Shown: positions 34,261 to 44,508 of the stretch, in pieces
Position numbering within the stretch: the first letter of the stretch is position 1
How the letters are laid out: each line of letters starts with the position of its first letter
Source of the DNA: Paenibacillus wulumuqiensis
GTDB taxonomy: Bacteria > Bacillota > Bacilli > Paenibacillales > Paenibacillaceae
Length of the DNA: 64,000 bases
Assembly (NCBI RefSeq): GCF_000971965.1
Contig: NZ_KQ040792.1
Location: 248,001 to 312,000, forward strand
Reading direction: 5' to 3'
Program-made: the position numbers and the translations under genes
The notes under the pieces: generated by a model
Databases searched by the model: none
The model's input: only the letters and a program-made list of their open reading frames with translations
Told to the model about the DNA's origin: nothing

Positions 34261-35622
34261 TTGGATCAATTATTTGGACTCAGTCATAATGCAACACTGC
34301 TTATCTGGACACTGATTGCGATCGTATTTCTGATCGTATTGATTGCGAAGTTTAAATGGAACCCATTTGTCACACTGCTGCTGTCTGCACTGATGCTTGG
34401 ACTGCTGGCAGGCATGGATCCGCAGGATCTGATCAAGTCCGTCACCGGCGGTCTGGGCGGAACGCTCGGAACGATAGCGATCGTTATCGGTCTGGGTACA
34501 ATGCTCGGTAAAATGATGGCCGAATCCGGCGGTGCCGAGCGAATTGCCACTACACTGATCGACCGTTTTGGTGTCAAACGCGTCCACTGGGCGATGATGA
34601 TCGTCGGCTTTATCGTCGGCATTCCGGTATTTTTTGAGGTCGGTGTCATCCTGCTGATCCCGATTATTTTCCTGGTCGCCCGCAAGACCGGCATGTCCCT
34701 GCTCAAGATCGGGATTCCGATTCTGGCTGGTTTGTCGACGGTACACGGACTGGTGCCTCCGCATCCGGCACCGATGATTGCGATCGAAGCGTACAATGCC
34801 AATCTGGGCCGCACCATTCTATATTCCCTGATCGTCGGACTGCCGACAGCGATTATCGCCGGCCCGATCTTCGGTAAATTTATCGGTAACCGCATCATTG
34901 TACATCCGCCGCAGGAACTGGCAGATCAGTTCGCTTCCAAGGAAGACCGCCAGCTGCCGGGCTTCGGTATTACCCTGTTCACCATTTTGTTGCCGGTGAT
35001 CCTGATGCTGATCGGATCGATTGCCGACATCGTGGACCCGCAGGGCGTTAACGGATTTACCCATGTCGCGGCATTTATCGGACATGAAGTGATAGCACTG
35101 CTGATCTCGGCTGTGTTTGCTTTCTTCTCACTGGGATTCGCCCGCGGATTCAGCAAAGAAGATGTATCCCGCTTCACCAGTGAATGTCTGGCTCCTACCG
35201 CCAGCATCATCCTGATCATCGGCGGCGGCGGTGCCTTCAAGCAGGTACTGATCGACAGCGGCGTCGGCGGCGCGATCGCCGATATCGCCAGCCAGACCCA
35301 TATCAACGTCATCCTGTTCGCATGGCTCGTAGCGGCACTGATCCGTATCGCTACCGGTTCGGCTACCGTCGCGATGACAACCGCAGCAGGTATTGTTGCT
35401 CCGGTACTGGCCGTCAGCACCGGCGTCAATATTGAGCTGGTCGTACTCGCCACCGGTGCAGGTTCACTGATCCTGTCCCACGTCAACGATGCAGGCTTCT
35501 GGATGATCAAGGAATTCTTCGGCATGACCGTCGGTCAAACCCTGAAATCCTGGACAGCCATGGAGACCATCCTGTCCGTCGTCGGCTTGATCTTCATTAT
35601 GATCCTGAGCGTATTCGTCTAA
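34261..35622 (+). CDS. gntP: Gluconate:H+ symporter
   Basis: 453 residues starting with TTG, eight bases after AGGGAGG. About 12-14 transmembrane helices. GntP-family features: GGLGGTLGTIAIVIGLGTML near residue 65, the GLVPPHPAP motif near 165, and the C-terminal ATGAGSLILSHVNDAGFWM. It imports gluconate with protons, supplying the kinase encoded next. Related members take up other sugar acids, but the gntK and gntR neighbours point to gluconate. Confidence 0.93.
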   Translation: MDQLFGLSHNATLLIWTLIAIVFLIVLIAKFKWNPFVTLLLSALMLGLLAGMDPQDLIKSVTGGLGGTLGTIAIVIGLGTMLGKMMAESGGAERIATTLIDRFGVKRVHWAMMIVGFIVGIPVFFEVGVILLIPIIFLVARKTGMSLLKIGIPILAGLSTVHGLVPPHPAPMIAIEAYNANLGRTILYSLIVGLPTAIIAGPIFGKFIGNRIIVHPPQELADQFASKEDRQLPGFGITLFTILLPVILMLIGSIADIVDPQGVNGFTHVAAFIGHEVIALLISAVFAFFSLGFARGFSKEDVSRFTSECLAPTASIILIIGGGGAFKQVLIDSGVGGAIADIASQTHINVILFAWLVAALIRIATGSATVAMTTAAGIVAPVLAVSTGVNIELVVLATGAGSLILSHVNDAGFWMIKEFFGMTVGQTLKSWTAMETILSVVGLIFIMILSVFV

Positions 35623-35762
35623 TACAAACCTGGATTATCCTATCGAAATCACATGCAGCACACCAACCGGAAAGCAGAGCGGGAAGATACACCTTACCCG
35701 TTCTGCTTTACTGCGTATTCGCCCCATCTGAACCACATTACAATGAAAGCAGGTTGATACCA

Positions 35763-37316
35763 ATGACAGACTCCACCATGAAACGAATGATCGGCGTAGA
35801 TATCGGAACGACCAGCACCAAGTCCGTCCTGTTCGAGCAGGACGGTACCGTCGTCACTTCGGCCAATATCGGCTACCCGCTGCATACCCCGACCACCGCC
35901 ACCGCCGAACAGGACCCGGAAGAAATTTACCGCGCCGTGCTGCACACGATTGCGGGCGTAATGGAGCAGAGCGGTACGAAGGCAGATGACATTCTGTTTG
36001 TCTCGTTCAGTTCGGCCATGCACAGTGTGATCGCTGTTGATTCGCACGGAGTGCCGCTGACCCGCTGCATTACCTGGGCGGATAACCGCAGTGCGCCGTA
36101 TGCCCGCAAGCTCAAGGAAGAATGGAACGGACATGAGCTGTATCTGCGCACCGGTACGCCGATTCACCCAATGTCCCCGATCACCAAGCTGATCTGGCTG
36201 CGTGAAGAGCATCCGGAGATTTTCAGCCAGACTGCCAAATTTATCTCGATTAAGGAGTATGTATTTGCCCGTCTGTTCGGTCAGTATATTGTCGATCATT
36301 CGATCGCTTCCTGTACCGGTATGCTCAACCTCAAGCAGCTGGACTGGGATGCGGAAGCACTTCGTCTGGCAGGTATTACGCCGGATCGCCTGTCGACGCT
36401 GGTACCGACCACACATCTGATCGAAGGATTGAATGCCGAAGCCGCTGCAGAGATGAAGCTGGCGCTGTCGACGCCATTTATCGTGGGTGCCAGTGATGGG
36501 GTGCTGTCCAATCTGGGTGTAGGCGCGATTGAGCCGGGTGTCGTCGCGGTGACGATCGGGACGAGCGGTGCGATCCGCACCGTGGTGGATGAGCCGGTGA
36601 CCGATCCGAAGGGACGCATCTTCTGCTATGCACTGACCGAGGACAAATGGGTCATCGGCGGACCGGTTAATAATGGCGGGATGCTGTTCCGCTGGGTGCG
36701 GGATGAGTTCGCCGCTTCGGAAGTGGAGACGGCCAAGCGTCTGGGCATCGACTCGTATGACGTGCTGACACGGATCGCCGAGCAGGTGCGACCTGGCTCG
36801 GACGGACTGCTGTTCCATCCGTATCTGACCGGAGAACGGGCGCCGCTGTGGAATCCCGATGCACGGGGTTCCTTTATCGGGCTGACGATGAAGCACCGCA
36901 AAGAGCATATGATCCGCTCGGTGCTGGAAGGGGTGATTTTCAACCTGTATACCGTCATGCTGGCAATGGAAGAGCAGATCGGACGTCCGGCCCGTATTCA
37001 TGCGACCGGCGGATTCGCCCGTTCTTCGTTGTGGCGCCAGATGATGGCGGATATTTTTGACCAGGAAGTGATAGTGCCGGAGAGTATCGAGAGCTCCTGT
37101 CTGGGTGCGGTAGTGCTTGGACTGTATGGCACCGGCCGGATCGATTCGCTGGATATCGTGTCCGGGATGATCGGTTCTACCCACAGTCATCAGCCGCAGC
37201 CGGAAGCGACCTCTGTTTATCACCAGCTGCTGCCAATCTATATCTCCATCTTCCGCAGTCTGGAGCAGCAGTACAGCGCTATAGCCGAATTCCAGAACCG
37301 TATGGCAGAGGCCTAA
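35763..37316 (+). CDS. gntK: Gluconokinase, FGGY family
   Basis: 517 residues. Phosphorylates gluconate to 6-phosphogluconate with ATP, feeding the pentose phosphate pathway. FGGY N-domain start GVDIGTTSTKSVLFEQDG; substrate loop CITWADNRSAPYA; C-domain IGTSGAIRTVVDEPV and the ATP-site ATGGFARSSLWRQMMADIF. The FGGY signature region is HATGGFARS. I place the start at the ATG at 35763, with an AGCAGG site upstream, giving MTDSTMKRMIGVDIG. It follows gntP after 140 bases with no terminator between. Confidence 0.93.
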   Translation: MTDSTMKRMIGVDIGTTSTKSVLFEQDGTVVTSANIGYPLHTPTTATAEQDPEEIYRAVLHTIAGVMEQSGTKADDILFVSFSSAMHSVIAVDSHGVPLTRCITWADNRSAPYARKLKEEWNGHELYLRTGTPIHPMSPITKLIWLREEHPEIFSQTAKFISIKEYVFARLFGQYIVDHSIASCTGMLNLKQLDWDAEALRLAGITPDRLSTLVPTTHLIEGLNAEAAAEMKLALSTPFIVGASDGVLSNLGVGAIEPGVVAVTIGTSGAIRTVVDEPVTDPKGRIFCYALTEDKWVIGGPVNNGGMLFRWVRDEFAASEVETAKRLGIDSYDVLTRIAEQVRPGSDGLLFHPYLTGERAPLWNPDARGSFIGLTMKHRKEHMIRSVLEGVIFNLYTVMLAMEEQIGRPARIHATGGFARSSLWRQMMADIFDQEVIVPESIESSCLGAVVLGLYGTGRIDSLDIVSGMIGSTHSHQPQPEATSVYHQLLPIYISIFRSLEQQYSAIAEFQNRMAEA

Positions 37317-37350
37317 AATTTTACAAAGAAAGATGTATTCCGTAGCAACC

Positions 37351-37373
37351 ATACCATCTGAAAATGGTATACT
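37351..37373 (+). promoter_or_regulatory. Extended -10 promoter with overlapping inverted repeat
   Basis: TGGTATACT (37365-37373) is an extended -10 element. The inverted repeat ATACCAT-N6-ATGGTAT (37351-37370) overlaps it and could be an operator for the diguanylate cyclase gene 70 bases downstream. Confidence 0.45.
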
Positions 37374-37443
37374 GAGTCAAACAGCAATTATCGGACGCAG
37401 GACGTTTGTAGTTGTCAGACAACAGTGAGGTTGTGATGGTAGC

Positions 37444-38655
37444 GTGAATATCAATCTGGATATGAAGACCGTATTCATGTCCCTGGTGCTTGGTCATATT
37501 TTTACGGTAATTCTCATTAGTGCATACCGGCGCTCCTCGGTGAAGGATCGTGCGGTGAATACTTTTATTCTGGCAAAATGGTTTCAGGCAGTTGCCTGGG
37601 CGATGCTGATCTTCCGCGGGATACTGCCGGGGATCTTCTCGATTGTACTGGCGAATACCCTGTTGTTCACCGGTGCTGCGCTGGAGACAGCGGCGCTGCT
37701 GATTTTGCAGCAGTCGTATTCACGCAGGGTCCGCATATGGCATCTGCTGTATACGATCGTCTGTATTGCAGGATTTGCAGCCATTTATATGATGAACGTC
37801 TCCGAGGGGACCCGTATTATCTACGCATCCATTGGAACCGCACTGTTCCTGGTGTACCCGGTCTATCGGCTGACCCGTGATCCGCACGCCTCTTCACTAA
37901 AAAGGTTGGTCGGTTATCTGTATGGCGTCGTCCTGATCAGTATGCTATACCGGGCACTGGCCACGCTGCAGCTGGGGTCACAGGCCGGACTGTTCTCGGT
38001 CGGATTGTCCCAGACCGTATCCTTTATTGCGCTCTATCTGATTATGATTCTGGGAAATGTCGGCTTTGTCTTGTTATCCAAAGAGCAGGCCGATATGGAT
38101 CTGCTGCGGATGGCCAGCTATGATGAGATGACCGATGTGCTCAATCGTAGGACGTTTATTGTGGAGAGCCGCAACACCATCCACAAGCTGGCGCGGCAGG
38201 GCAAGCAGGTATCGTTTATCCTGTTTGATATTGATGCCTATAAGACGATCAATGATACATACGGTCATTTTACCGGCGACCGTGTGCTGACAGATATGAC
38301 AGACCGGATCCGACAATGTCTGTCCGAGCTGACGACAGAAGATTATTTGTTCGGCAGATATGGCGGCGATGAATTTGCTGTACTGCTGCCGGATACGGAT
38401 GAACAGCAGGCAGCAGCATGCGCTGAAGCGCTGCGCCGGGCCATAGCGGATCATCCACCGGACGTCCTGCCGATCGCGTATACGATCAGTCTTGGCGTAG
38501 TGACCGTGCCGGCAACCGCCGATATTCAGATGAATACCCTGTATGTGCTGAGCGATCAGGCTCTGTACCAGGCTAAGCGTGCCGGCCGCAACCAGGTGGC
38601 TGTGCATATGCTGCAGCCGGATCGCATAGAGACAGTACATATGTCACACAAATAG
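37444..38655 (+). CDS. Membrane diguanylate cyclase (GGDEF)
   Basis: 403 residues, GTG start with a weak GAGG site. Seven predicted transmembrane helices cover residues about 8-220 and form a sensor module I cannot name. The GGDEF domain (about 230-395) is intact: DIDAYKTINDTYGHFTGD, then YGGDEF with GGDEF at 307-311, so c-di-GMP synthesis is expected. The RxxD inhibitory site normally five residues before GGDEF is absent (TTEDYLFGR there), so product inhibition is unlikely. No EAL or HD-GYP phosphodiesterase is in the window. It stands alone between gntK and a terminator. Confidence 0.9.
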   Translation: MNINLDMKTVFMSLVLGHIFTVILISAYRRSSVKDRAVNTFILAKWFQAVAWAMLIFRGILPGIFSIVLANTLLFTGAALETAALLILQQSYSRRVRIWHLLYTIVCIAGFAAIYMMNVSEGTRIIYASIGTALFLVYPVYRLTRDPHASSLKRLVGYLYGVVLISMLYRALATLQLGSQAGLFSVGLSQTVSFIALYLIMILGNVGFVLLSKEQADMDLLRMASYDEMTDVLNRRTFIVESRNTIHKLARQGKQVSFILFDIDAYKTINDTYGHFTGDRVLTDMTDRIRQCLSELTTEDYLFGRYGGDEFAVLLPDTDEQQAAACAEALRRAIADHPPDVLPIAYTISLGVVTVPATADIQMNTLYVLSDQALYQAKRAGRNQVAVHMLQPDRIETVHMSHK

Positions 38656-38748
38656 ACAGGCAAATAAATGAAAAAATCGGCAGCAGGATAGGGTGATACA
38701 ACGTTCCTGTACCGAAATAGATCACACCGACAACACTGGTGACACAGC

Positions 38749-38782
38749 AAAAAGACGCTCTGATGGACAGAGCGTCTTTTTT
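38749..38782. terminator. Bidirectional terminator
   Basis: AAAAAGACGCTCTG and CAGAGCGTCTTTTTT with a five-base loop, between the convergent cyclase and chemoreceptor-like genes. Confidence 0.93.
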
Positions 38783-38823
38783 GTCGTTTCGCAGAACAAA
38801 TATACAATCAGAGAGACAGCGAC

Positions 38824-39666
38824 TTACTTGGTTTTCGGTGTGCTGTAATGGTACAGATTGTCAGCCAGTGATTGCATGGTCGCACTGGTATTCTGCAGAC
38901 GTTCAATCACATCGGTAAAGGAACTGACCAGCGTCGCCTGTTCCTTGGAGGAAGAGGTGATCTGTTCGATCTCCCGCTCCATGTTGCGGATCGACTCCTG
39001 TACATCGCGCAGTGCCGTCTCGATATCGCCGGTCGCCTGCTTGGCATTGACGGACAGCTTGCGCACTTCGGTCGCCACAACGCCAAAGCCTGCACCCAGT
39101 TCGCCGACACGGGCAGCTTCAATCGCTGCATTCAGACCGAGCAGGTTGGTCTGTTCGGAGATTTCCTTGATCAGCGTTGCCACTTCATTGATTTTGGACG
39201 ACTTTTGCACGGTTGTTTTGCTGTTTTGCAGAATTTGCTCGCTGGTCGCCTGCAGCTCTTCGGCATGGGCAGCCACATGCTGAACCATATCGACGAGGCT
39301 GTTGGAGATAGAGCGGCTCTCATCCACAATTTTATCCAGATTCAAAGCGGTCGTCTGCTCATAAAATACGTTGAACATCGCTACCAGTTTGTTGTTTTCG
39401 ATGATCGGTACGGAAATGCCTTCCAGCGGATAGCCGAATACCTCGGCCGGGAAGAAGGAGATAGATGGGTTCTTTTTATCTTTTACACCATTAAAATTAT
39501 GAAAGCTGGGGTCAAGCGCACTGCCTGTCGAATAACCCAGGTTGAAATCTCCCAGCTGTTCGTAGAACAGGATCTTCTCGTGATCATATACGGAGACGGC
39601 GGCTTTTTCACGCAGACCTTTGGTGAAGTATGGAATTACGCTAATCAGAGCATCAACTACACTCAT
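38824..39666 (-). CDS. Soluble methyl-accepting chemotaxis-like protein
   Basis: 280 residues with no transmembrane helix. The N-terminal 120 residues form a small sensory domain ([43 protein letters not shown]) of the type found in cytoplasmic B. subtilis YfmS. The rest is a short signalling coiled coil with the conserved hairpin tip [21 protein letters not shown], which contacts CheA/CheW. The coiled coil is shorter than in membrane receptors. The input is unknown; YfmS-like proteins can bind heme or metals elsewhere. An exact inverted repeat lies 90 bases upstream. Confidence 0.88.
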   Translation of the reverse strand: MSVVDALISVIPYFTKGLREKAAVSVYDHEKILFYEQLGDFNLGYSTGSALDPSFHNFNGVKDKKNPSISFFPAEVFGYPLEGISVPIIENNKLVAMFNVFYEQTTALNLDKIVDESRSISNSLVDMVQHVAAHAEELQATSEQILQNSKTTVQKSSKINEVATLIKEISEQTNLLGLNAAIEAARVGELGAGFGVVATEVRKLSVNAKQATGDIETALRDVQESIRNMEREIEQITSSSKEQATLVSSFTDVIERLQNTSATMQSLADNLYHYSTPKTK

Positions 39667-39752
39667 TTTATCCCTTCCTTTTCGGTCAATTGCAGTACAT
39701 TACCTATTTATCGGCGGGGGACGGAATAATATTTAGCAACTTACAATTAGTA

Positions 39753-39787
39753 ATATTATGGATAATAGTATAATCTATCCATAATAT
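39753..39787. repeat. 12-bp perfect inverted repeat upstream of the soluble chemoreceptor gene
   Basis: AATATTATGGATA-like arms: ATATTATGGATA-type sequence at 39753-39764 and its exact complement at 39776-39787, separated by 11 bases holding TATACT on the minus strand. It has the look of an operator. The surrounding 39667-39906 is AT-rich and contains no gene. Confidence 0.6.
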
Positions 39788-39906
39788 GAAAAGATAAATG
39801 AGCCATACAGTCATAATGCGCTGTAATTGTCTCATTTTCATAGATGATAGGCTATATCCCTTAATAAAGGAAGTCAAAATATTTCGTGATGCTGCAATTC
39901 GAATAC

Positions 39907-39937
39907 AAAAAGAGCGGCCGACCGCAGTCAGCCGCTC
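39907..39937 (-). terminator. Intrinsic terminator of the pepT/YxjG-like/YkgJ-like cluster
   Basis: Minus strand GAGCGGC, 12-base loop, GCCGCTC, then TTTTT. It lies 70 bases beyond the stop of the YkgJ-like gene. Just beside it, CCTGTAATTACAGG (39937-39950) is a perfect palindrome. Confidence 0.8.
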
Positions 39938-40007
39938 CTGTAATTACAGGATTCCGGTATAAAGTATAGCTGGTGAAGCAATATATTCCACCATCCACAG
40001 CTGCCTA

Positions 40008-40274
40008 TTACTGATGTACATCCGGTGCAGTCAGTCGCTCCAACTCTTCCAGATAGGCAAAAGCATGTTCGTCCGACGTGCCGCACATTTCCAGTGAAGC
40101 TGCCAATCCACCGCATACATCCGGGCGTTCCGGCCGGCCGAACAGACCGCAGCGGCGTTCGGAGGTCAGATGGATACAGGGGACACCGGCAGGCTTGCCT
40201 TCCGGCATACCGGGAATAGGGGATGATATGGATATGGCGATACAGCATGCTGCACAGCCAGGACGGCATTCCAT
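40008..40274 (-). CDS. YkgJ/UPF0153-like cysteine-cluster protein
   Basis: 88 residues from the ATG at 40274, after AGGAGAG; a longer frame to 40364 would run into the upstream gene and has no ribosome binding site. The cysteine cluster [11 protein letters not shown] gives C3, C7, C10 and C11, followed by [12 protein letters not shown] and DVCGG. This is the pattern of YkgJ-family proteins, thought to bind zinc or an iron-sulfur centre. Function unproven. It lies 55 bases after the methionine-synthase-like gene. Confidence 0.83.
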   Translation of the reverse strand: MECRPGCAACCIAISISSPIPGMPEGKPAGVPCIHLTSERRCGLFGRPERPDVCGGLAASLEMCGTSDEHAFAYLEELERLTAPDVHQ

Positions 40275-40329
40275 CGTAATCTCTCCTGTCGGGTTCATGA
40301 TGCGGGATGGGCTGCCAGCCGGAGCTGTC

Positions 40330-41451
40330 TTACTTCCATACATCCTCGGCGATCTGGATGACATGGCGCAGCTTCTCCCATTGTTGCTCTTCGGTCAGCA
40401 GATTGCCTTCCTCGGTGGAAGCGAATCCGCACTGCGGACTCAGGCAGAGCTGATCCAGATTGACATACTTGGCCGCTTCATCGATCCGGCGCTTGATATC
40501 ATCCGTACTCTCCAGCTCCCCATGCTTGGAAGTGATTAGACCGAGTACGATCTGCAGATCACGACGCTTCACATGGCGCAGTACATCGAGCGAACCGGAA
40601 CGCTCATCGTCAAATTCCATGAACAGTCCATTCAGGTTCAGCTGATCCATAATCGCATCCGCCGCACCATCATAACCGCCGGAAGCGGTCCAGGTGGAGC
40701 GGAAGTTACCACGGCAAATATGCATTGTAATAACCATATCGTCCGGACGGTTCGCAACAGCCAGATTCACCAGCTTGACGGAATCGGCGAGCATACGATC
40801 CGGGTCTTTGCCCTCCGCACGCAGCTTGGCTTTGGCTTCGTCAGAGAAGAAGGCTGCCCAGGACGTATCATCCAGCTGCAGATAACGGCAGCCCGCATCG
40901 TAAAAGGCGCGCAGCGCTTTCTGGTAAGCGAGACCAAGATCATTCAGCAGCACATCGCTGTCTGCGTACAGATCGGATTCGATTTTGCCGCGGAACTGCA
41001 GCATATTTGGGCTTGGGATTGTCATTTTGGCGGTACGATCCGGGCTGACTACACTGTGCAGGAAGCGGTAATCGTCCAGGTGCGGATGACCGGTAAAGTC
41101 GATTTTGTCGACGACTTTGATCCCGCGTGCCTTGGTCGTTACGCCGTGGAACTGGATACCCTGCTCTGCCTCAAAGGCTTCGACGCCATCCAGATTTTCC
41201 AGGAAGTCAAAATGCCACCATGCCCGGCGGAATTCACCGTCACTGATCGACTGCAGGCCGATTTCCTCCTGCTTGGCGACGATACGGCGAATCTCTTCGT
41301 CTTCGATCTGGCGCAGCTGTTCGGCGGTGATTGCGCCGGAAGACTGCTGAAGACGAGCTTGTTTGATTTTGTCAGTACGAAGCAGGCTGCCTACGTGATC
41401 TGCACGAAAAGGTGCAGTCGTACGCAGCAGGGAAGATGGAGAAGAAGTCAT
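40330..41451 (-). CDS. Cobalamin-independent methionine synthase-like protein (YxjG/YxjH type)
   Basis: 373 residues, equal to the C-terminal MetE barrel only. [19 protein letters not shown] at the start and [16 protein letters not shown] match YxjG/YxjH, which use a methyl donor other than long-chain folate to make methionine. The zinc ligands are visible: His in ITMHICRGN together with its Cys, Glu in [10 protein letters not shown] and the second Cys in [13 protein letters not shown]. subtilis yxjG/yxjH are controlled by an S-box; no S-box is visible in the 93 bases to pepT, so this copy is probably cotranscribed with pepT. Confidence 0.9.
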   Translation of the reverse strand: MTSSPSSLLRTTAPFRADHVGSLLRTDKIKQARLQQSSGAITAEQLRQIEDEEIRRIVAKQEEIGLQSISDGEFRRAWWHFDFLENLDGVEAFEAEQGIQFHGVTTKARGIKVVDKIDFTGHPHLDDYRFLHSVVSPDRTAKMTIPSPNMLQFRGKIESDLYADSDVLLNDLGLAYQKALRAFYDAGCRYLQLDDTSWAAFFSDEAKAKLRAEGKDPDRMLADSVKLVNLAVANRPDDMVITMHICRGNFRSTWTASGGYDGAADAIMDQLNLNGLFMEFDDERSGSLDVLRHVKRRDLQIVLGLITSKHGELESTDDIKRRIDEAAKYVNLDQLCLSPQCGFASTEEGNLLTEEQQWEKLRHVIQIAEDVWK

Positions 41452-41544
41452 GGATTATAACCTACTTTCTGGATGGGAATAATATTATATTGCATCGTAG
41501 CAGAGATTGCAGGTGATGTAAACGGTCAGATGAATCGAAGCCGA

Positions 41545-42774
41545 TTAAGCCTGCTCTTCGAACAGACGACTGATCTCGACGATCACTTCAGTGGATTTGA
41601 CCATATTATCGACAGAGACGTATTCGTATCTGCCGTGGTAGTTCTCGCCTCCGGTAAAGATATTCGGTGTAGGCAGTCCCATGTAGGACAGCTGGGCTCC
41701 ATCCGTACCGCCGCGTACCGGCTTGATCAGCGGCGTAATGCCGAGATTTTTCATCGCCTGTTCGGCTGTATCGACGATATGCATCACCGGTTCGATCTTC
41801 TCGCGCATATTGTAGTACTGATCGTTGATTTCGAGCAGGATGCTGTCTTCGCCGTAGGTCTGACGGAACTCGTGCACAATGCTGGTCAGCGTATTTTTCT
41901 TGTGTTCAAACGCTTCGCGGTCAAAGTCACGGATAATGTAGGAGAGCTGTGTCTGCTCCACATCACCATGGATGGAGGTCAGATGATAGAATCCTTCGTA
42001 GCCTTCCGTAAATTCGGGCGCTTCCTCCACCGGCAGGCGGCGGTGCAGCTCCATGGCGATCTTGGCGGCATTGATCATTTTGCCTTTGGCCGTGCCGGGA
42101 TGCACATTGGTGCCTTTGCAGATCACTTTGGCTGCCGCTGCGTTGAATGTCTCATATTCCAGTTCACCGAGCGGACCGCCGTCTACAGTGTAGGCATACT
42201 GTGCGCCATAGGCAGCCACATCGAACTTGTGCGGACCGCGCCCGATTTCCTCATCCGGGGTAAAGGCGACGCGGATCTTGCCGTGCTTGATCTCCGGATT
42301 GCGGATCAGATGGTGCATGGCCGTCATGATCTCGGCGATGCCGGCTTTGTTGTCCGCGCCGAGCAGGGTGGTGCCGTCTGTCGTCATCAGGGTATGACCA
42401 TGATAGGTCTCCAGCTCTGGGAAATCCCGTGGGGACAGTACGATGCCGAACTGTTGGTTCAGCAGGATATCGCCGCCGTGGTATTCGACCAGCTGCGGTT
42501 TTACATTTTTGCCGGTAAAGTCAGTCGCTGTATCGACGTGAGCCATGAAGCCGATGACAGGAACATCCTTGTCGGTGTTGGACGGCAGGGTTGCCATCAC
42601 ATAACCGTTATCGTCAAGCGTCACATCCTCCATGCCGATGGCATTCAGTTCCTGCACCAGCTGGCGCAGCAGATCCCACTGGCCGGGTGTGGAAGGACAG
42701 GTATCGCTCTCTTCATTGGACTGGGTATCGATTTGTACATAGGAGGTCAGGCGTTCAATCAGTTCGTTCTTCAA
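41545..42774 (-). CDS. pepT: Peptidase T (tripeptide aminopeptidase)
   Basis: 409 residues, standard length for PepT, an M20 zinc peptidase that removes the N-terminal residue of tripeptides in the cytoplasm. Metal and catalytic motifs in order: [46 protein letters not shown] and, near the C-terminus, [15 protein letters not shown]. The protein starts [19 protein letters not shown], typical of the family. It is the first gene of a three-gene minus-strand cluster. Confidence 0.95.
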   Translation of the reverse strand: MKNELIERLTSYVQIDTQSNEESDTCPSTPGQWDLLRQLVQELNAIGMEDVTLDDNGYVMATLPSNTDKDVPVIGFMAHVDTATDFTGKNVKPQLVEYHGGDILLNQQFGIVLSPRDFPELETYHGHTLMTTDGTTLLGADNKAGIAEIMTAMHHLIRNPEIKHGKIRVAFTPDEEIGRGPHKFDVAAYGAQYAYTVDGGPLGELEYETFNAAAAKVICKGTNVHPGTAKGKMINAAKIAMELHRRLPVEEAPEFTEGYEGFYHLTSIHGDVEQTQLSYIIRDFDREAFEHKKNTLTSIVHEFRQTYGEDSILLEINDQYYNMREKIEPVMHIVDTAEQAMKNLGITPLIKPVRGGTDGAQLSYMGLPTPNIFTGGENYHGRYEYVSVDNMVKSTEVIVEISRLFEEQA

Positions 42775-42936
42775 GGCTATTCAGACTCCTCTCGGTGGGT
42801 GGCGGTATATGCATCTTATTTTGTCATTTTAGCATAAGTTGGTAGGAGATAACGGATAAGTTCGCTGTCTGCTCCGTATGGGGACCGCAAAAACAGCCAG
42901 CTGTGGTGCAATACCGTCTTAACGGAAGACCATGCC

Positions 42937-42966
42937 AAAAAGGATAACACCGGCGGGTGCTATCCT
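42937..42966 (-). terminator. Intrinsic terminator of the SDR gene
   Basis: Minus strand AGGATAGCACC and GGTGTTATCCT pair over a short loop, followed by TTTTTGG, 19 bases after the stop at 42985. Confidence 0.82.
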
Positions 42967-42984
42967 GTAAGGATGGATATATCG

Positions 42985-44508
42985 TTACTGCGAATGGGAA
43001 GGCTGGGACGCAGACGATGGATGATCCTGCCCGTCGGCAGCAATCAGGCGCAGCAGATGTCTGCGAAACGCATGCATGACCAAGAGATGCACCTGGGCCT
43101 GCGTAAATTTGTACAGAATCCAGGGCAGGGACGGCAGATAGTCATGGATCGCGATCACGCATTCCCGGGTGCCGGAAATCTGCTGGAACTCCAGACGTCC
43201 CTCATGCGCTTCCTTGGTCCGGGCGAATGCCCCGCCAGTAATATAGTAGACAGCTCTCTCAGCATCGCTGCGTTTCGGGCAAAAGGTCAGCTCCAGAATC
43301 GGCTTGCGCAGGAAGCGGACGTACAGGCGGTAGCGCCCCGGCTGATCCTGCTCCGTTCGCACGATGCCTGGCAGGAAGCGTCCGAGCCAGTCCATATAAT
43401 AACTGCCGGCCCAGCGGGCGTTTTTGCCCTTGGGCATCAGCACGCGCTGGATAGAGCGTACATCCGATACGGCTGCTGCTGCCGTGGCAGAGGACTTTTT
43501 GGGCTTGCTGTGCTGACGCTGTTTCTGTTTGTGCTGCTGCTGGGATTCCTGTTCCAGGGCGATCCGGGCCGCATCTTCGAACGTGACTTTGCCATCGCTG
43601 ATGCCTGGCACATGATGATCCGCATGGGCGACCATCGGGTGGGCCAGACTCTCGACCAGCGGATAGACCATTTCCCGGGGCATTTGGGTAACGAGCGTTA
43701 CCCACAGCCGGGACAGCCCGATTGTCAGCAGCGGTATATCGATAAATGTCCGTCGCTTGTGCATGACTTCCGCGGTCTTTTCCATCATTTGCTTATACGT
43801 CATAACATCCGGTCCGCCGACATCGATCGCCCGGCTGTACAGCTGCGGGCTGCCGATACTCTGCTGAATGGCATTCAGCACATCCGACAGGGCGATTGGA
43901 TGTGTCATCGTCCGTGTCCACTCCGGCAGCGTCATGACCGGCAGTCTACGCACGAGACGGGCCAGAATCGGAAAGGATGAACCCTGCGGACCCACGATTA
44001 GTCCGGCACGAATTGTGGTCACCGGCACACCGTAGGAACCGAGCACCTGCTCCACTTCGAGGCGGCTGCGCAGATGGCGGGACAGCTGCTCGCGCGGCAC
44101 ATGTTCCGGGATGATTCCGCTCAGGTAGATGATCTGCTTGATTCCATTTTTACGGGCAGCCCTGGCAAAATGATCGGCGAGGATAATATCCATATCTTCG
44201 AATTTGGCCTGAGTCAGCTTGGCCGTCGGCATCATCGAGTGCACGAGATAGATCGCATAATCCGCACCTTCCAGACATTCGTCTGCCGCAGACATGGAGA
44301 ACAGATCACAGGCTCGCCACTCCACATGCTCACTGTTATGTTCTTCCCGATTGTGGCGGGACAGGGCGATTACATCGTAATCACGCACCAGCTGATTCAG
44401 CATATTATGACCGATATAACCGGTCGCGCCGGTCAGTACGATTCTCGGACGATGTGTGGTAAAGGACGGCTCTGCAGTCGAGCCCGGACGATTGTCGGAA
44501 GAATTCAT
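42985..44508 (-). CDS. NAD(P)-binding SDR protein with DUF2867-like C-terminus
   Basis: 507 residues from the ATG at 44508 after GAGGTG. Residues about 20-310 are an atypical SDR: RIVLTGATGYIGHNMLNQLV for the dinucleotide, YAIYLVHSMM, and IIYLSGIIPE, without a clear Y-x-x-x-K pair. After a Gln/Lys/His-rich linker (about 345-365), residues about 375-500 (WAGSYYMDWLGRFLPGIVR, RFLRKPILELTF) resemble DUF2867, the partner domain in such fusions. Some relatives are annotated as complex I assembly-like or as NmrA-like regulators. Substrate unknown. It has its own terminator. Confidence 0.8.
   Translation of the reverse strand: MNSSDNRPGSTAEPSFTTHRPRIVLTGATGYIGHNMLNQLVRDYDVIALSRHNREEHNSEHVEWRACDLFSMSAADECLEGADYAIYLVHSMMPTAKLTQAKFEDMDIILADHFARAARKNGIKQIIYLSGIIPEHVPREQLSRHLRSRLEVEQVLGSYGVPVTTIRAGLIVGPQGSSFPILARLVRRLPVMTLPEWTRTMTHPIALSDVLNAIQQSIGSPQLYSRAIDVGGPDVMTYKQMMEKTAEVMHKRRTFIDIPLLTIGLSRLWVTLVTQMPREMVYPLVESLAHPMVAHADHHVPGISDGKVTFEDAARIALEQESQQQHKQKQRQHSKPKKSSATAAAAVSDVRSIQRVLMPKGKNARWAGSYYMDWLGRFLPGIVRTEQDQPGRYRLYVRFLRKPILELTFCPKRSDAERAVYYITGGAFARTKEAHEGRLEFQQISGTRECVIAIHDYLPSLPWILYKFTQAQVHLLVMHAFRRHLLRLIAADGQDHPSSASQPSHSQ

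Noticed and set aside
35694-37352. 552-codon minus-strand frame opposite gntK
   Set aside because: Shadow of gntK, which carries full FGGY motifs.
41452-41544. S-box (SAM riboswitch) before the YxjG-like gene
   Set aside because: Only 93 bases are available and none of the conserved S-box elements is present.
41473-42837. 454-codon plus-strand frame opposite pepT
   Set aside because: Shadow of pepT; no start signal or recognisable motif.
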